Origin: Legionella beliardensis
GTDB lineage: Bacteria > Pseudomonadota > Gammaproteobacteria > Legionellales > Legionellaceae
DNA length: 64,000 bases
NCBI RefSeq assembly: GCF_900452395.1
Contig: NZ_UGNV01000001.1
Coordinates: forward strand, 1,451,501 to 1,515,500
Reading direction: 5' to 3'
In this document: positions 34,148-43,903 of the stretch, in pieces
Layout: every line of letters begins with the position of its first letter
Position numbering within the stretch: position 1 is the first letter of the stretch
Program-made: the position numbers and the translations under genes
Notes under the pieces: model-generated
The model's database searches: none
What the model saw: only the letters and a program-made list of their open reading frames with translations
Told to the model about the DNA's origin: nothing

Positions 34148-35099
34148 TTTCTCCTCCTATTTCTCTATCATAACTATCGACAATGCGAGAAATTAAAGGG
34201 TGTCTAACGACTTCACGACTTGTAAACCGATGAATACTAATTTCATTTAAATCTTTAAACAGGTTAACTGCATGAGACAATCCTGACTGGGTCCCTTTTG
34301 GTAAGTCTACCTGGGTCATGTCACCTGTAACTACAGTTTTTGAGCCAAATCCCATACGAGTTAAAAACATTTTCATTTGCATGATTGTTGTATTTTGTGC
34401 TTCATCTAAAATAATAAAGGCGTCATTTAAAGTGCGCCCCCGCATAAATGCTAGCGGAAGAATTTCGATAATTTCGTTTTGAATTAATTTTTGTGCTTCT
34501 TTAAAGCCCAACATTTCATAAATTGCATCATAAATAGGCCGCAAATAAGGAAGTACTTTTTCAACCAAATCACCGGGTAAAAAGCCTAGCTTTTCACCCG
34601 CTTCAACCGCAGGTCTTACAAAGACTAAGCGTTGTACTTCACCTTTCTCAAAGCATTCTATTGCTTTAGAGACAGCTAAATACGTTTTTCCAGTTCCTGC
34701 CGGCCCTACAGCAAAAATTATATCATTTTTATCAATACTGGTTAAGTACTCGGCTTGCTTGCTATTGCGAGGCAAGATAACTTTTCGACTTAATTTAATA
34801 GAATTAATAGAACTCATAGTTGGTTCAGTTTCCTTAATAGTGAGTAGTGATTGCACAATATCTGGGCTAATTGGTTGCTCAGCAAGACGATATAGCTCGT
34901 TGATAATAACTTTTGCACGTAGCAGAGAAGAGGGTGAATGTGTGTATAAAGTCAGTTGGTTTTGATTAATTCTTATCGATAATTGGAGCGATTTTTCTAA
35001 AAGAATAATATTTTCATGTAAAACGCCACATAAATTAGCCAAACGCTGCACATTCAGGTGAGGTAAATAAACGTGTTCGCTTTGCGGTGTACTACTCAA
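34140..35099 (-). CDS. ybeZ: PhoH-like ATPase YbeZ
   Basis: 319 residues. The only possible start that keeps the family's N-terminal domain is TTG at 35099: a stop codon lies three codons upstream and the first ATG is 95 codons inside, so it starts unusually with TTG. N-terminal KH-like part, then the P-loop AVGPAGTGKTYLAV (about residue 135), FVRPAVEAGEKLGFLPGD, and Walker B FIILDEAQNTT, then TRMGFGSKTVVTGD. It partners with YbeY in RNA metabolism. It begins the ybeZ-ybeY-ybeX transcript and is divergent from the yciV gene across 268 bases. Confidence 0.95.
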   Translation of the reverse strand: MSSTPQSEHVYLPHLNVQRLANLCGVLHENIILLEKSLQLSIRINQNQLTLYTHSPSSLLRAKVIINELYRLAEQPISPDIVQSLLTIKETEPTMSSINSIKLSRKVILPRNSKQAEYLTSIDKNDIIFAVGPAGTGKTYLAVSKAIECFEKGEVQRLVFVRPAVEAGEKLGFLPGDLVEKVLPYLRPIYDAIYEMLGFKEAQKLIQNEIIEILPLAFMRGRTLNDAFIILDEAQNTTIMQMKMFLTRMGFGSKTVVTGDMTQVDLPKGTQSGLSHAVNLFKDLNEISIHRFTSREVVRHPLISRIVDSYDREIGGENE

Positions 35100-35237
35100 G
35101 GTTGTTTAAAATGGTAAATAATCTATTTAAAGAATAGTTCAAAACCCCTCCATTTCGCAAGTGCTGAATCATATTTTCTTAAAGTATTCGAAAATTGCAG
35201 CCAACCGGCTTTTCCGCAAAATGATGGGATAAAAAGT

Positions 35238-35254
35238 AATGTATACTATACATT
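35238..35254. promoter_or_regulatory. Perfect 17-base palindrome
   Basis: AATGTATACTATACATT: eight-base arms around a central C. It sits between the divergent ybeZ and yciV genes, 139 bases from the ybeZ start. Size and symmetry fit a dimeric repressor site, but no known motif is recognised. Confidence 0.5.
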
Positions 35255-35299
35255 TAGTTATAAATAATTTTAAATTTTAACCTTTTTGATTAAAAATGA

Positions 35300-35336
35300 T
35301 ATAATAAGGCAATTTTATATGCTCCAAAATTGCCTT
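35300..35336 (+). promoter_or_regulatory. Extended -10 promoter overlapped by an 11-bp inverted repeat
   Basis: TGATATAAT at 35297-35305 is an extended -10 (TGnTATAAT). Directly behind it AAGGCAATTTT (35306-35316) and AAAATTGCCTT (35326-35336) form a perfect inverted repeat with a nine-base loop. The predicted transcription start (about 35312) falls inside it. It leads to yciV (ATG at 35368). Operator or 5'-end hairpin are both possible. Confidence 0.55.
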
Positions 35337-35367
35337 GCGGTTTAAATTTTAGCTACATTAGGATCTT

Positions 35368-36195
35368 ATGATAGATTTACATTGTCACAGCCATTTTTCT
35401 GATGGAGTCCTCTCCCCAAATGAATTAATAATGAAAGCAGCAGCTGCTAATCTTAAGTTTTTAGCATTAACGGATCATGACACCACAGCGGGAATAGAGG
35501 ATTTATTGCGCACAAACAATCAACATTCAGTTACCTTAATAACTGGTATTGAATTAAGCACGCGCTGGAAAAAATATGATATTCATATTATTGGTTTAGG
35601 AATCGATATTACCCATCCCTTTTTAATTGAGTTAATAACCAAACAAAATGATAGACGTATTAATCGGGCTAAACGCATTGCTGAGCAACTCACCCATATT
35701 GGTATACATGATGCGTTTAACAAAGCTTGCATTTTAGCTGGACATGACCGCATTGGGCGTCCTCATTTTGCGCAACTTTGTATAAATGAGGGTAAGGCTC
35801 GCGATATGCAATCAGCGTTTAAGCAATTTTTACGACGTGGCAAATGCGCTTATATCGAAACTTCATGGATTTCTGTTGACGAAGCAGTCACAGGCATTAC
35901 TAAAGCCGGGGGGCAGGCAGTACTTGCTCATCCATTAAAGTACCAATTAACGCAGACTAAATTAAATGAATTAATTAAAGAATTTAAAAGTGTTGGTGGT
36001 GAGGGCCTAGAAGTTGTATCAGGTGCTGTAACGACTGATCAAAAAAATCTAGTTGCAGGTCTTTGCCAGCGTTATGAATTACTAGCTTCCAGTGGTTCAG
36101 ATTATCATGGCGAAACTTTATCTCGCATTTCTCTTGGACGCCAAGCACAACTACCGTTAAACTGTATGCCTATTTGGCATAAGTGGAACATCTGA
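35368..36195 (+). CDS. rnm: PHP-domain phosphoesterase, YciV/RNase AM type
   Basis: 275 residues. PHP metal ligands are seen in IDLHCHSHFSDG, LTDHDTTAG, TGIELSTRW, GRPHFAQL, AVLAHPLKY and SSGSDYHG. E. coli YciV (RNase AM, also 3',5'-bisnucleotide phosphatase) trims the 5' ends of rRNAs; the same role is likely. AGGA precedes the ATG. The next gene, yciO, follows 12 bases later, the same pairing as in E. coli. Family assignment is firm; the exact substrate preference is inferred. Confidence 0.92.
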   Translation: MIDLHCHSHFSDGVLSPNELIMKAAAANLKFLALTDHDTTAGIEDLLRTNNQHSVTLITGIELSTRWKKYDIHIIGLGIDITHPFLIELITKQNDRRINRAKRIAEQLTHIGIHDAFNKACILAGHDRIGRPHFAQLCINEGKARDMQSAFKQFLRRGKCAYIETSWISVDEAVTGITKAGGQAVLAHPLKYQLTQTKLNELIKEFKSVGGEGLEVVSGAVTTDQKNLVAGLCQRYELLASSGSDYHGETLSRISLGRQAQLPLNCMPIWHKWNI

Positions 36196-36207
36196 CAGGG
36201 GACTTAT

Positions 36208-36828
36208 ATGAGTCAGTTTTTTGCAATCCATCCCGATAACCCACAAGCACGTTTGTTAAGACAGGCAGCAAAAGTTATTGAGGATGGAGGTTTGATTGCC
36301 TATCCAACCGATTCAGGCTATGCATTGGGCTGTAAGCTGGGTAATAAATCAGCATTAGAGCGTATCCGGCTTTTAAGGCATCTAGATAAGAATCATAATA
36401 TGACACTTGTTTGTCGTGATTTATCACAATTAGGTACCTACGCACGCGTCTCTAATCCAATATTTCGTTTATTAAAGGCGTTTACGCCGGGATCCTATAC
36501 CTTTATTTTGCAAGCAACCCATGATGTTCCACGTTTAATGCTTCATCCTAAGCGTCGAACCTTAGGTTTGCGTATTCCAGATAATAACATTACTCTTGCT
36601 TTGCTTGAGTATTTTCATGCGCCTTTAATGAGTACAACGCTGATTTTACCTGGTGCAGAAGCGCCTCTAAGCCAACCAGAAGCAATCCAAGATCTCTTAG
36701 GAAGTAAAATTGATTTAATTATTGATGGCGGTAATTGTGGCTACGAACCCACAACTGTTGTCGATTTAACAGGTGATTATCCCGTGATATTGCGAGAAGG
36801 AAAGGGCGATCCTGAGCCTTTTAGGTAG
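36208..36828 (+). CDS. yciO: YciO/YrdC/Sua5-family protein
   Basis: 206 residues. The YrdC-fold marks are seen: GGLIAYPTDSGYALGC near the start, KNHNMTLVCRDLSQLGTYA, PGSYTFILQAT, and TLGLRIPDN. YrdC/TsaC makes threonylcarbamoyl-AMP for t6A37 in tRNA. YciO is the paralogue whose physiological role is less clear; the position directly behind yciV favours YciO. GGGGAC is the ribosome-binding site. It is followed 47 bases later by trpS. Confidence 0.88.
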   Translation: MSQFFAIHPDNPQARLLRQAAKVIEDGGLIAYPTDSGYALGCKLGNKSALERIRLLRHLDKNHNMTLVCRDLSQLGTYARVSNPIFRLLKAFTPGSYTFILQATHDVPRLMLHPKRRTLGLRIPDNNITLALLEYFHAPLMSTTLILPGAEAPLSQPEAIQDLLGSKIDLIIDGGNCGYEPTTVVDLTGDYPVILREGKGDPEPFR

Positions 36829-36875
36829 TTTAATAACAAATTAGAGTTTGATTCAGGTGTATTTTGAGGTTTTAA

Positions 36876-38090
36876 ATGTCTGCTTTATTTGATTTAAATA
36901 AACGAGTAGTTTCTGGTATGCGGGCCAGTGGCCGTTTGCATCTTGGCCATTATCATGGTGTCTTAAAAAATTGGCTTACCTTACAGCATCAATATGACTG
37001 CTATTTTTTTGTTGCTGATTGGCATGGTTTAACGACGTGTTATGATGACCCTGGTTATATTGAAACCATTCTTTGGGATATCGTTATCGATTGGTTAGCG
37101 TGTGGTATTAACCCAAGTTTATGTAAATTATTTATTCAATCTTGGGTGCCAGAACATGCAGAACTGCATTTACTGCTATCAATGATAACACCTTTAGGCT
37201 GGCTTGAGCGTGTGCCAACGTTTAAGGATCAGCAAGAGAAATTACACGACCAAGATCTAGCGACTTATGGTTTCTTAGGTTATCCCTTACTACAAAGTGC
37301 AGATGTCTTATTATATAAAGCGTCTTATGTTCCTGTGGGAGAGGATCAAATATCACATATAGAGCTAATACGTGAAATAGCACGGCGTTTTAATCATATT
37401 TATGGTCGCGAGCCTAATTTCGAAGCTCAAGCTCAAGAAGCAATTGCCAAAATGGGTAGAAAAAATAGCAAACTATATTGTGAGTTAAGAAAAGAATTCC
37501 AGCAGGATGGTAAACTTGATTCTTTAAATACTGCCAAAGCACTCATAACTAATCAATATAATTTATCCATAGGTGATAAAGAACGGCTTTTAGGCTATTT
37601 AGATGGTTCTGGCAAAATTATACTCCCTGAGCCGCAAGCCTTATTAACTGAAACTGCCAAAATGCCCGGTATTGATGGCCAAAAGATGTCAAAATCGTAT
37701 AATAATACCATTAGCCTGCGCGAAGAGCCTGCTTCGGTAGAACGTAAAATTTTAACGATGCCTACTGATCCAGCGCGTGTTAAAAGAACTGATCCTGGTA
37801 ATCCGGAAAAATGCCCGGTGTGGCAATTTCATAAAATTTATTCCTCTGAAGAGGTAAAGGACTGGGCCCAAAACGGCTGTCTAACAGCGGGCATTGGTTG
37901 CATTGATTGTAAGCGGCCTGTTATTGATGCAATTAATCAAGAATTAGAAACAATTCAATCCTCAATAAAAGAGTTTGAATCAGACTTAGGCTCTGTTAAG
38001 CAAATTGTAGCTGAAGGAAGTGAAGCTGCGCGTGATGAAGCCAATAAAACATTAAAAGATGTACGTGAAGCCATGGGCCTTGACTATTAA
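36876..38090 (+). CDS. trpS: Tryptophanyl-tRNA synthetase
   Basis: 404 residues, class I synthetase. The HIGH-like signature is seen in ASGRLHLGHYHG and the KMSKS loop in GQKMSKSYNN. It is longer than E. coli TrpS (334) because of an insertion around residues 180-260. This is the long form found in many proteobacteria and other bacteria. GAGG precedes the ATG. Its stop overlaps the scpA start by one base (TAATG). It leads the trpS-scpA-scpB-rluB unit. Confidence 0.95.
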   Translation: MSALFDLNKRVVSGMRASGRLHLGHYHGVLKNWLTLQHQYDCYFFVADWHGLTTCYDDPGYIETILWDIVIDWLACGINPSLCKLFIQSWVPEHAELHLLLSMITPLGWLERVPTFKDQQEKLHDQDLATYGFLGYPLLQSADVLLYKASYVPVGEDQISHIELIREIARRFNHIYGREPNFEAQAQEAIAKMGRKNSKLYCELRKEFQQDGKLDSLNTAKALITNQYNLSIGDKERLLGYLDGSGKIILPEPQALLTETAKMPGIDGQKMSKSYNNTISLREEPASVERKILTMPTDPARVKRTDPGNPEKCPVWQFHKIYSSEEVKDWAQNGCLTAGIGCIDCKRPVIDAINQELETIQSSIKEFESDLGSVKQIVAEGSEAARDEANKTLKDVREAMGLDY

Positions 38091-38881
38091 TGAAAGAAAG
38101 AGCAGAAGAGGATCTTGTTATTGCTACCCTTAGTGGGAAGTCATTTACTGATATACCTTCAGATCTCTTTATTCCTCCTGATGCCTTAGAGCTATTACTT
38201 GACTCGTTTACAGGCCCATTTGATTTACTGCTATATCTAATTCGCCATCAAAATATCGATATTATGGATATTCCTATTGCTCTCATCACGGAGCAATACA
38301 TGCATTATATTCAACTGATGGAAGAGAGTCGTTTTGAATTAGCTGCTGAATATTTAGCGATGGCTGCCATGTTGGCTGAAATTAAATCGAGGCTTCTGCT
38401 GCCTAAAGCGCCTAATCTTGATGAAGAAATAGAAGAAGATCCTCGCCTTGCCCTAGTAGAAAAATTACAGCGTTATGAGCAGTTTAAATATGCTGCCTTA
38501 GCCATTGATAATTTACCCCGCTTAGAAAGAGATACCTTTCGTTTTAGCCTAAAACCGCAGGCTTTAGAGCCGGTTATCTTGCAACCAGAAGTTGCTTTAT
38601 CTACGTTAATCCACGTGATGGATGAATTAATTAAACGCCAAGGACATAGCATTGGCCATCAGATCATTAAAGAAGCTCTTTCTGTTAAAGAGCGCATGCT
38701 TATCGTATTGGAAAAGTTACAAAATAAATCAATGTTATTCTCCCAACTTGTTATCCTTAAAGAAGGACGCACGGGCGTTGTGGTTACCTTGTTAGCTATT
38801 TTGGAATTAGCCAGGCAATCGCTTGTTTTTATTAATCAGACAACCGAGTTTGCGCCCATTCGCTTAGAGGTCATTTCATGA
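38090..38881 (+). CDS. scpA: Segregation and condensation protein A
   Basis: 263 residues. Kleisin subunit of the SMC-ScpAB complex. The N-terminal motif FTGPFDLLLYLIRHQNIDIMDIPIALITEQYM is characteristic. EYLAMAAMLAEIKSRLLLP follows, and a winged-helix end is seen near LVILKEGRTGVVVTLLAILELARQ. It works with ScpB to bridge SMC heads in chromosome segregation; the smc gene is not in the window. It overlaps scpB by four bases (ATGA). Confidence 0.95.
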   Translation: MKERAEEDLVIATLSGKSFTDIPSDLFIPPDALELLLDSFTGPFDLLLYLIRHQNIDIMDIPIALITEQYMHYIQLMEESRFELAAEYLAMAAMLAEIKSRLLLPKAPNLDEEIEEDPRLALVEKLQRYEQFKYAALAIDNLPRLERDTFRFSLKPQALEPVILQPEVALSTLIHVMDELIKRQGHSIGHQIIKEALSVKERMLIVLEKLQNKSMLFSQLVILKEGRTGVVVTLLAILELARQSLVFINQTTEFAPIRLEVIS

Positions 38882-39447
38882 CCAATAATGAATTAAAATA
38901 CATTGTTGAAGCACTACTAATGAGTTCAGAAAAGCCATTGACTTTAGATCAACTCATGAATGCTTTTGAGGATTGGCAAAGGCCAGAGCAGAAGGAAATT
39001 AAAAAAATTTTACAAGAGCTCGCGTTAGATTACCAAGAAAGAGCCATTGAATTAGTTGAACTTGCAGGCGGCTATTGTATTCAGACCAAAGCGCAATATG
39101 GACGTTGGATAAGCCGGCTACAAGCTGAAAAACCAACTAAATACTCGCAAGCACTATTAGAAACATTAGCAATTATTGCTTATAAGCAACCGGTAACCCG
39201 AGCAGAAATTGAGGCCATTCGGGGTGTGAGTATCAGTACATCTATTCTAAAAACGCTACGTGAGCGAGAATGGATAAAAACAGCAGGGCATCGTGATGTG
39301 CCAGGAAAGCCCGCGGTTTATGTAACAACTAAGCAATTTTTAAATTATTTTAATTTAACATCAATTGAACAATTACCGCCTTTAAAGGACAATGCTACGC
39401 TTAAAAATAACAGGCAATCATCTTTAGAAGAGTACAGTGAATTATGA
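38878..39447 (+). CDS. scpB: Segregation and condensation protein B
   Basis: 189 residues with two winged-helix domains. LKYIVEALLMSSEKPLTLDQL begins the first. ELAGGYCIQTK, then ALLETLAIIAYKQPVTRAEIEAIRGV and VPGKPAVYVTTKQFLNYF, define the second. It binds ScpA. Coupled by four-base overlaps to both scpA and rluB, a common bacterial order. Confidence 0.95.
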   Translation: MTNNELKYIVEALLMSSEKPLTLDQLMNAFEDWQRPEQKEIKKILQELALDYQERAIELVELAGGYCIQTKAQYGRWISRLQAEKPTKYSQALLETLAIIAYKQPVTRAEIEAIRGVSISTSILKTLREREWIKTAGHRDVPGKPAVYVTTKQFLNYFNLTSIEQLPPLKDNATLKNNRQSSLEEYSEL

Positions 39448-40193
39448 GTGCGGAACGATTACAAAAAATATTGAGTCAAGCAGGATTAGGCTCTAGACGA
39501 GAAATGGAGCGCTGGATTGAACAAGGTTTAGTTAAAGTCAATGGTCAGCTTGCTAAGTTAGGTGACAGCGCGACAGCAGAAGATAAGATTACTGCCAAAG
39601 GTAAAGATATTCCTAATCCTTTAAAACGAAGCGTAAAAACACGGATTTTAATTTATCACAAACCAATTGGTGAGATTTCAAGTCGCCATGACCCAAAGCA
39701 CACCCGGACTGTGTTTGATAAGCTTCCTACTTTGCGCCAAGGTCGTTGGATACAAGTAGGTCGTTTAGACATTAATACCTCAGGGTTATTATTATTTACC
39801 AACAATGGTGAATTAGCTAACTATTTAATGCATCCAAAATATGGGTTAGAAAGAGAGTATGCGGTACGAGTTCACGGACAGGTAAGCCCTGAACTTATTA
39901 AAAATTTATTAAAAGGTGTTCAGCTTGAAGATGGGCTTGCGCAGTTTAAAAGCATTACCTTTCAGGGAGGCGAAGGTAGTAATGCATGGTATCATGTTAC
40001 CTTAACGGAAGGGCGCAATCGTGAAGTAAGACGATTATGGGAATCACAAGGTGTTGAGGTAAGTCGTTTGATTCGCATTCGTTATGGTAATATCCATATG
40101 CCTCGTTTTTTAACAAGAGGTAGTTATCATGAATTATCAGCTAAAGAAATAGATTCATTACTTGCATCTATACCGGGGCTAAGATTGGGTTGA
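39444..40193 (+). CDS. rluB: 23S rRNA pseudouridine(2605) synthase
   Basis: 249 residues. An N-terminal S4 RNA-binding domain (ERLQKILSQAGLGSRREMERWI) is followed by the RsuA/RluB catalytic domain with the Asp in VGRLDINTSGLLLFTNNGE, and LTEGRNREVRRLWESQG. It makes pseudouridine in helix 93 of 23S rRNA. It is shorter than E. coli RluB (291) because the long basic tail is missing. It ends the trpS-scpA-scpB-rluB unit. Confidence 0.93.
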   Translation: MSAERLQKILSQAGLGSRREMERWIEQGLVKVNGQLAKLGDSATAEDKITAKGKDIPNPLKRSVKTRILIYHKPIGEISSRHDPKHTRTVFDKLPTLRQGRWIQVGRLDINTSGLLLFTNNGELANYLMHPKYGLEREYAVRVHGQVSPELIKNLLKGVQLEDGLAQFKSITFQGGEGSNAWYHVTLTEGRNREVRRLWESQGVEVSRLIRIRYGNIHMPRFLTRGSYHELSAKEIDSLLASIPGLRLG

Positions 40194-40342
40194 GAAAAAT
40201 TTACAAGAGTTATTTTAACGTTCAGATAGGGGGTTAGGATAATTTTTTAAGATATGATTATAGTTGACAGTAGTTTCTAGCGTTAATTCAATTAACAAGC
40301 ACTGTGTCTTTACAATTAAATTGTAATTATGAGTTTATAAAA

Positions 40343-41674
40343 ATGGGAAATAAGCATCACTTATCTACTGCGCCTCAAGTGGCTCAAATCGAGAAGTTCA
40401 GTCACGATGGCCGTGGCATTGCCCGTATTAATGGTAAAACCACCTTTATTGGGGGCGCCTTACCAGGCGAGACAGTAAGCTTTCAGTATACTAAAGTAAA
40501 AAAAGATTTTGATGAGGGCCAATTACTATCTGTTATATCTAGGTCTGCTGCACGGGCAGAACCACGTTGTCCTCATTATCAGTTGTGTGGCGGTTGCTCG
40601 TTACAGCATTTAAATGAAGAAATGCAAATACAAGAAAAGCAATTACTACTACTAGACCTGCTGCAACGCATAGCGCACATTAAGCCCGAGCTTATTTTGC
40701 CGCCCCTAAGTAGCGTAAGTTGGAATTATCGCAATAAAGCGCGTTTAAGCGTGCGCTATGTCGAAAAGAAAAAAGCAGCCTTAGTTGGTTTTAGGGAAAA
40801 AAATAACCCCCGGTTTATTGCCGAGATTAGTCAATGTCCAATCTTAAACCCTAAGGTAGATGGAAACATTTCGAAATTAAGAGAATTAATTGATTCGTTA
40901 GAAAATCCACACAGTATTGCCCAAATTGAAGTAGCGGCGGGTGACGAAGAGGTTGCTTTAATCTTGCGCAATCTAGAGTCGTTAACTTCAAACGATGAGC
41001 AGGTGTTGCGGCAATTTAGCCAAGACAATGGTTTTACTTTATACCTACAACCTGGTAATGCACAAACAGTCACTCGGTTTCATCCGCCAGCCGACAGCGA
41101 TTTTTTAACTTATAGTTTACCGAAAGAAAACATCCATTTTAAATTTCATCCAACTGATTTTACACAAGTTAATGCCAGTTTAAATCAATTAATGATTACG
41201 CACGCCATGCAATTAATGGATTTAAAGCCTGATGACATCGTATTAGATTTATTTTGTGGATTAGGAAATTTTTCCCTACCGCTTGCTAAGCGCTGTAAAC
41301 GGGTAATTGGCATTGAAGGAAGTGGTGCGATGGTTTTAAGAGCTCAGTTAAATGCTCAAATTAATAACATAGCAAATGCCGAATTCTATTGTGCTGATCT
41401 GGATAAGCCAGATGGGTTAAAGCAATTTCCTATTGGAGAAGTCAATAAAATATTAATTGATCCGCCGCGATCAGGGGCTTTAGAACTTGTTAAACAGTTC
41501 GCTAAACTGAAAATTACAAGACTTGTTTATGTTTCCTGTAATCCTGCCACCCTAGCACGTGATAGTGATATTCTGGTTAATCAATTAGGTTTTAAGCTAA
41601 AAGCAGCTGGCGTGATGGATATGTTTCCCCATACAGCGCATGTTGAATCCATTGCTTTATTTGAAAAAGGGTAA
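40343..41674 (+). CDS. rlmD: 23S rRNA (uracil(1939)-C5)-methyltransferase
   Basis: 443 residues from the ATG at 40343. A GTG 13 codons upstream would add a tail outside the family. Domains: N-terminal TRAM ([21 protein letters not shown]); the [4Fe-4S] cysteines in [10 protein letters not shown] plus one in ISQCPIL; a SAM-binding core [14 protein letters not shown]; and the catalytic Cys in [13 protein letters not shown]. It methylates U1939 of 23S rRNA. It lies only five bases before relA, a pairing (rumA-relA) known in E. coli and other gamma-proteobacteria. Confidence 0.95.
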   Translation: MGNKHHLSTAPQVAQIEKFSHDGRGIARINGKTTFIGGALPGETVSFQYTKVKKDFDEGQLLSVISRSAARAEPRCPHYQLCGGCSLQHLNEEMQIQEKQLLLLDLLQRIAHIKPELILPPLSSVSWNYRNKARLSVRYVEKKKAALVGFREKNNPRFIAEISQCPILNPKVDGNISKLRELIDSLENPHSIAQIEVAAGDEEVALILRNLESLTSNDEQVLRQFSQDNGFTLYLQPGNAQTVTRFHPPADSDFLTYSLPKENIHFKFHPTDFTQVNASLNQLMITHAMQLMDLKPDDIVLDLFCGLGNFSLPLAKRCKRVIGIEGSGAMVLRAQLNAQINNIANAEFYCADLDKPDGLKQFPIGEVNKILIDPPRSGALELVKQFAKLKITRLVYVSCNPATLARDSDILVNQLGFKLKAAGVMDMFPHTAHVESIALFEKG

Positions 41675-41679
41675 GACAT

Positions 41680-43896
41680 ATGGTTAAAGTCAAAGAGAGT
41701 GAACCTTGGATAACTGAAGATGGCCATATTGATGTTGAGCTTTGGTTAGCGCAATTAGGCTCAAAAGGTTACTTTCAGGATTTAGAGCGTATACGCAATG
41801 CGTGCACATTAAGCCAACTGGCTTGCGGTGATCATGCAACTGAAGCCGGCTTTCCATGCCTACAGCAAGGTTTATTAATGGCTGATATTTTAGCCGATTT
41901 AGAAGTTGATCAAGATACGCTTATTGCAGCTATTATTTTTGTTAGCGTTCATTATGCAGATTTATCGCTAGATGATGTGGAAGAGCAATGTGGCCCTGCT
42001 ATTTCTAAATTAGTTAAAGGCATTGAAAAAATGAATGCCATTAATAATTTAAAGCCTCTAAATACTTATCAACAAAATAAACACCAACTTGATAATGTTC
42101 GCAGAATGCTGTTAGCGATGGTTGATGATGCACGCGTTGTTTTAATTAAGTTAGCAGAACGTTTATGTTTTCTGCGTGCCTCCACTCAATTACCAGAAGC
42201 GTTACGTAAGCAAATTGCCACTGAGGCCATGGATATTTATGCACCGCTTGCTAATCGGTTGGGGATTGGCGCTATTAAATGGGAAATGGAAGATTTAGCG
42301 TTCCGACACCTTTGTCCTGAGGATTATAAGTCCATTGCGAAAGGGTTAAAAGCAAAACGACTGGAGCGTGACAAGTACGTTGATTTGATTGTGGCTGAAT
42401 TAAATAATCAAATAAAAGCCACAGGCGCTCAACATTTTGCAGTCTATGGCCGCTCTAAACACATTCATAGCATCTATCGTAAGATGACTAGAAAGAATGT
42501 TTCACTAGATGAAATCTATGATGCAACGGCAGTCAGAGTGCTCGTTGAAACGGTCGATCAATGCTACGACGTGTTAGGTATTGTTCATTTTCTATGGAAA
42601 CAAATTCCTGCAGAATTTGACGATTATATTAGCCACCCTAAAGCGAATGGTTATCAGTCGCTTCATACCGCTGTTGAAGGGCCTGAAGGGCGCGTATTTG
42701 AAGTGCAAATACGTACGTTTCATATGCATGATTTAGCAGAAATGGGAGTGGCTGCACATTGGAAATACAAAGAAGGTGGTACGTCGCGCAAAGAAAGTCA
42801 TGAACTTAAAATTGAATGGCTGCGTGATGTATTAGCCTGGCATAAAGAAATGGCGACTTCTAGTGGTGTCCCTGAAGCCATGGAAAGAGAGTTTCTAGAA
42901 GACAGAGTTTATGTTTTTACGCCTGATGGTGATGTATTAGATTTACCAAATGGCGTCACGCCACTTGATTTTGCTTATCATGTTCACAGTCAGGTTGGTC
43001 ATCGTTGTCGTGGCGCGAAAGTCAATGGCACGATTGTTCCTTTAACCTATGCCTTGAAAACCGGCGATCGCATCGAAATTTTAACAGGAAAAGAAGAACG
43101 ACCTTCCAGAGATTGGATTAATCCCCACCTTAACTATTTAAAAACCTCTAGAGCCAAAGCAAAAGTTTTGCATTGGTTTAAGATGCAAGATTATGATAAG
43201 AATCGAGCCGAAGGTCAGGAAATTTTAGATAAAGAGCTAAAAAATCTAGGAATTAAAGCAGAGCGTTTGCATGATGTAGCTACTTCTTTTAATTTTAAGC
43301 GATTAGATGATTTACTTGCGGCCCTAGGTAGAGGAGATATTAAATTAGGGCAAATTCTACATCGCTTGTCTCCTATTGAAGAAATAGACCCAGAGTCTGT
43401 GATTGTTAAATCAAAACCACATCCTATCCCCGAGACACGCGGCAGTGATTTAAAAATTGAAGGTGTTGGTAATCTTCTTACTAGTATGGCTCGTTGTTGT
43501 CAGCCACTGCCAGGCGATGAAGTGGTTGGCTATATTACCATAGGACGAGGTGTCTCTATTCACCGGCAGGACTGTCCCAATATTATTCACGCTAGTGAAA
43601 AACAGCGGCAGCGTTTTATTCAGGTAAGCTGGGGTAGTTCAACACGCGATCATTATGTGGTTGATATTTTAGTCAAAGCATTTAATCGATCTGATTTACT
43701 TCGCGATATAACTTCACTGCTTGCTAATGAAAAAGCACATGTTTATGCGCTACAATCGCAAAGTAGTAAGCAGGATAATATCGCCTTTATTACTTTAACT
43801 ATCGAAATAGATGGATTAAATAGTTTATCCAGGTTATTAAATAAATTAGAGCAAATACCAAATATCTTAGAAGCGCGTCGGCAAGTAGGCGGCTAA
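41680..43896 (+). CDS. relA: (p)ppGpp synthetase RelA
   Basis: 738 residues. The N-terminal hydrolase-like domain is degenerate: the HDxxED residues needed for ppGpp hydrolysis are not found in the VSVHYADLSLDDVEEQ region. The synthetase domain carries EFDDYISHPKANGYQSLHT; the acidic EFDD (instead of RFKD) is the mark of synthetase-only RelA. TGS (VYVFTPDGDVLDLPNG), zinc-finger/CC (MARCCQPLPGD) and C-terminal ACT domains are present. It makes ppGpp when uncharged tRNA sits on the ribosome. In Legionella the stringent response controls the switch to the transmissive phase. Confidence 0.97.
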   Translation: MVKVKESEPWITEDGHIDVELWLAQLGSKGYFQDLERIRNACTLSQLACGDHATEAGFPCLQQGLLMADILADLEVDQDTLIAAIIFVSVHYADLSLDDVEEQCGPAISKLVKGIEKMNAINNLKPLNTYQQNKHQLDNVRRMLLAMVDDARVVLIKLAERLCFLRASTQLPEALRKQIATEAMDIYAPLANRLGIGAIKWEMEDLAFRHLCPEDYKSIAKGLKAKRLERDKYVDLIVAELNNQIKATGAQHFAVYGRSKHIHSIYRKMTRKNVSLDEIYDATAVRVLVETVDQCYDVLGIVHFLWKQIPAEFDDYISHPKANGYQSLHTAVEGPEGRVFEVQIRTFHMHDLAEMGVAAHWKYKEGGTSRKESHELKIEWLRDVLAWHKEMATSSGVPEAMEREFLEDRVYVFTPDGDVLDLPNGVTPLDFAYHVHSQVGHRCRGAKVNGTIVPLTYALKTGDRIEILTGKEERPSRDWINPHLNYLKTSRAKAKVLHWFKMQDYDKNRAEGQEILDKELKNLGIKAERLHDVATSFNFKRLDDLLAALGRGDIKLGQILHRLSPIEEIDPESVIVKSKPHPIPETRGSDLKIEGVGNLLTSMARCCQPLPGDEVVGYITIGRGVSIHRQDCPNIIHASEKQRQRFIQVSWGSSTRDHYVVDILVKAFNRSDLLRDITSLLANEKAHVYALQSQSSKQDNIAFITLTIEIDGLNSLSRLLNKLEQIPNILEARRQVGG

Positions 43897-43903
43897 AGAG
43901 AAC

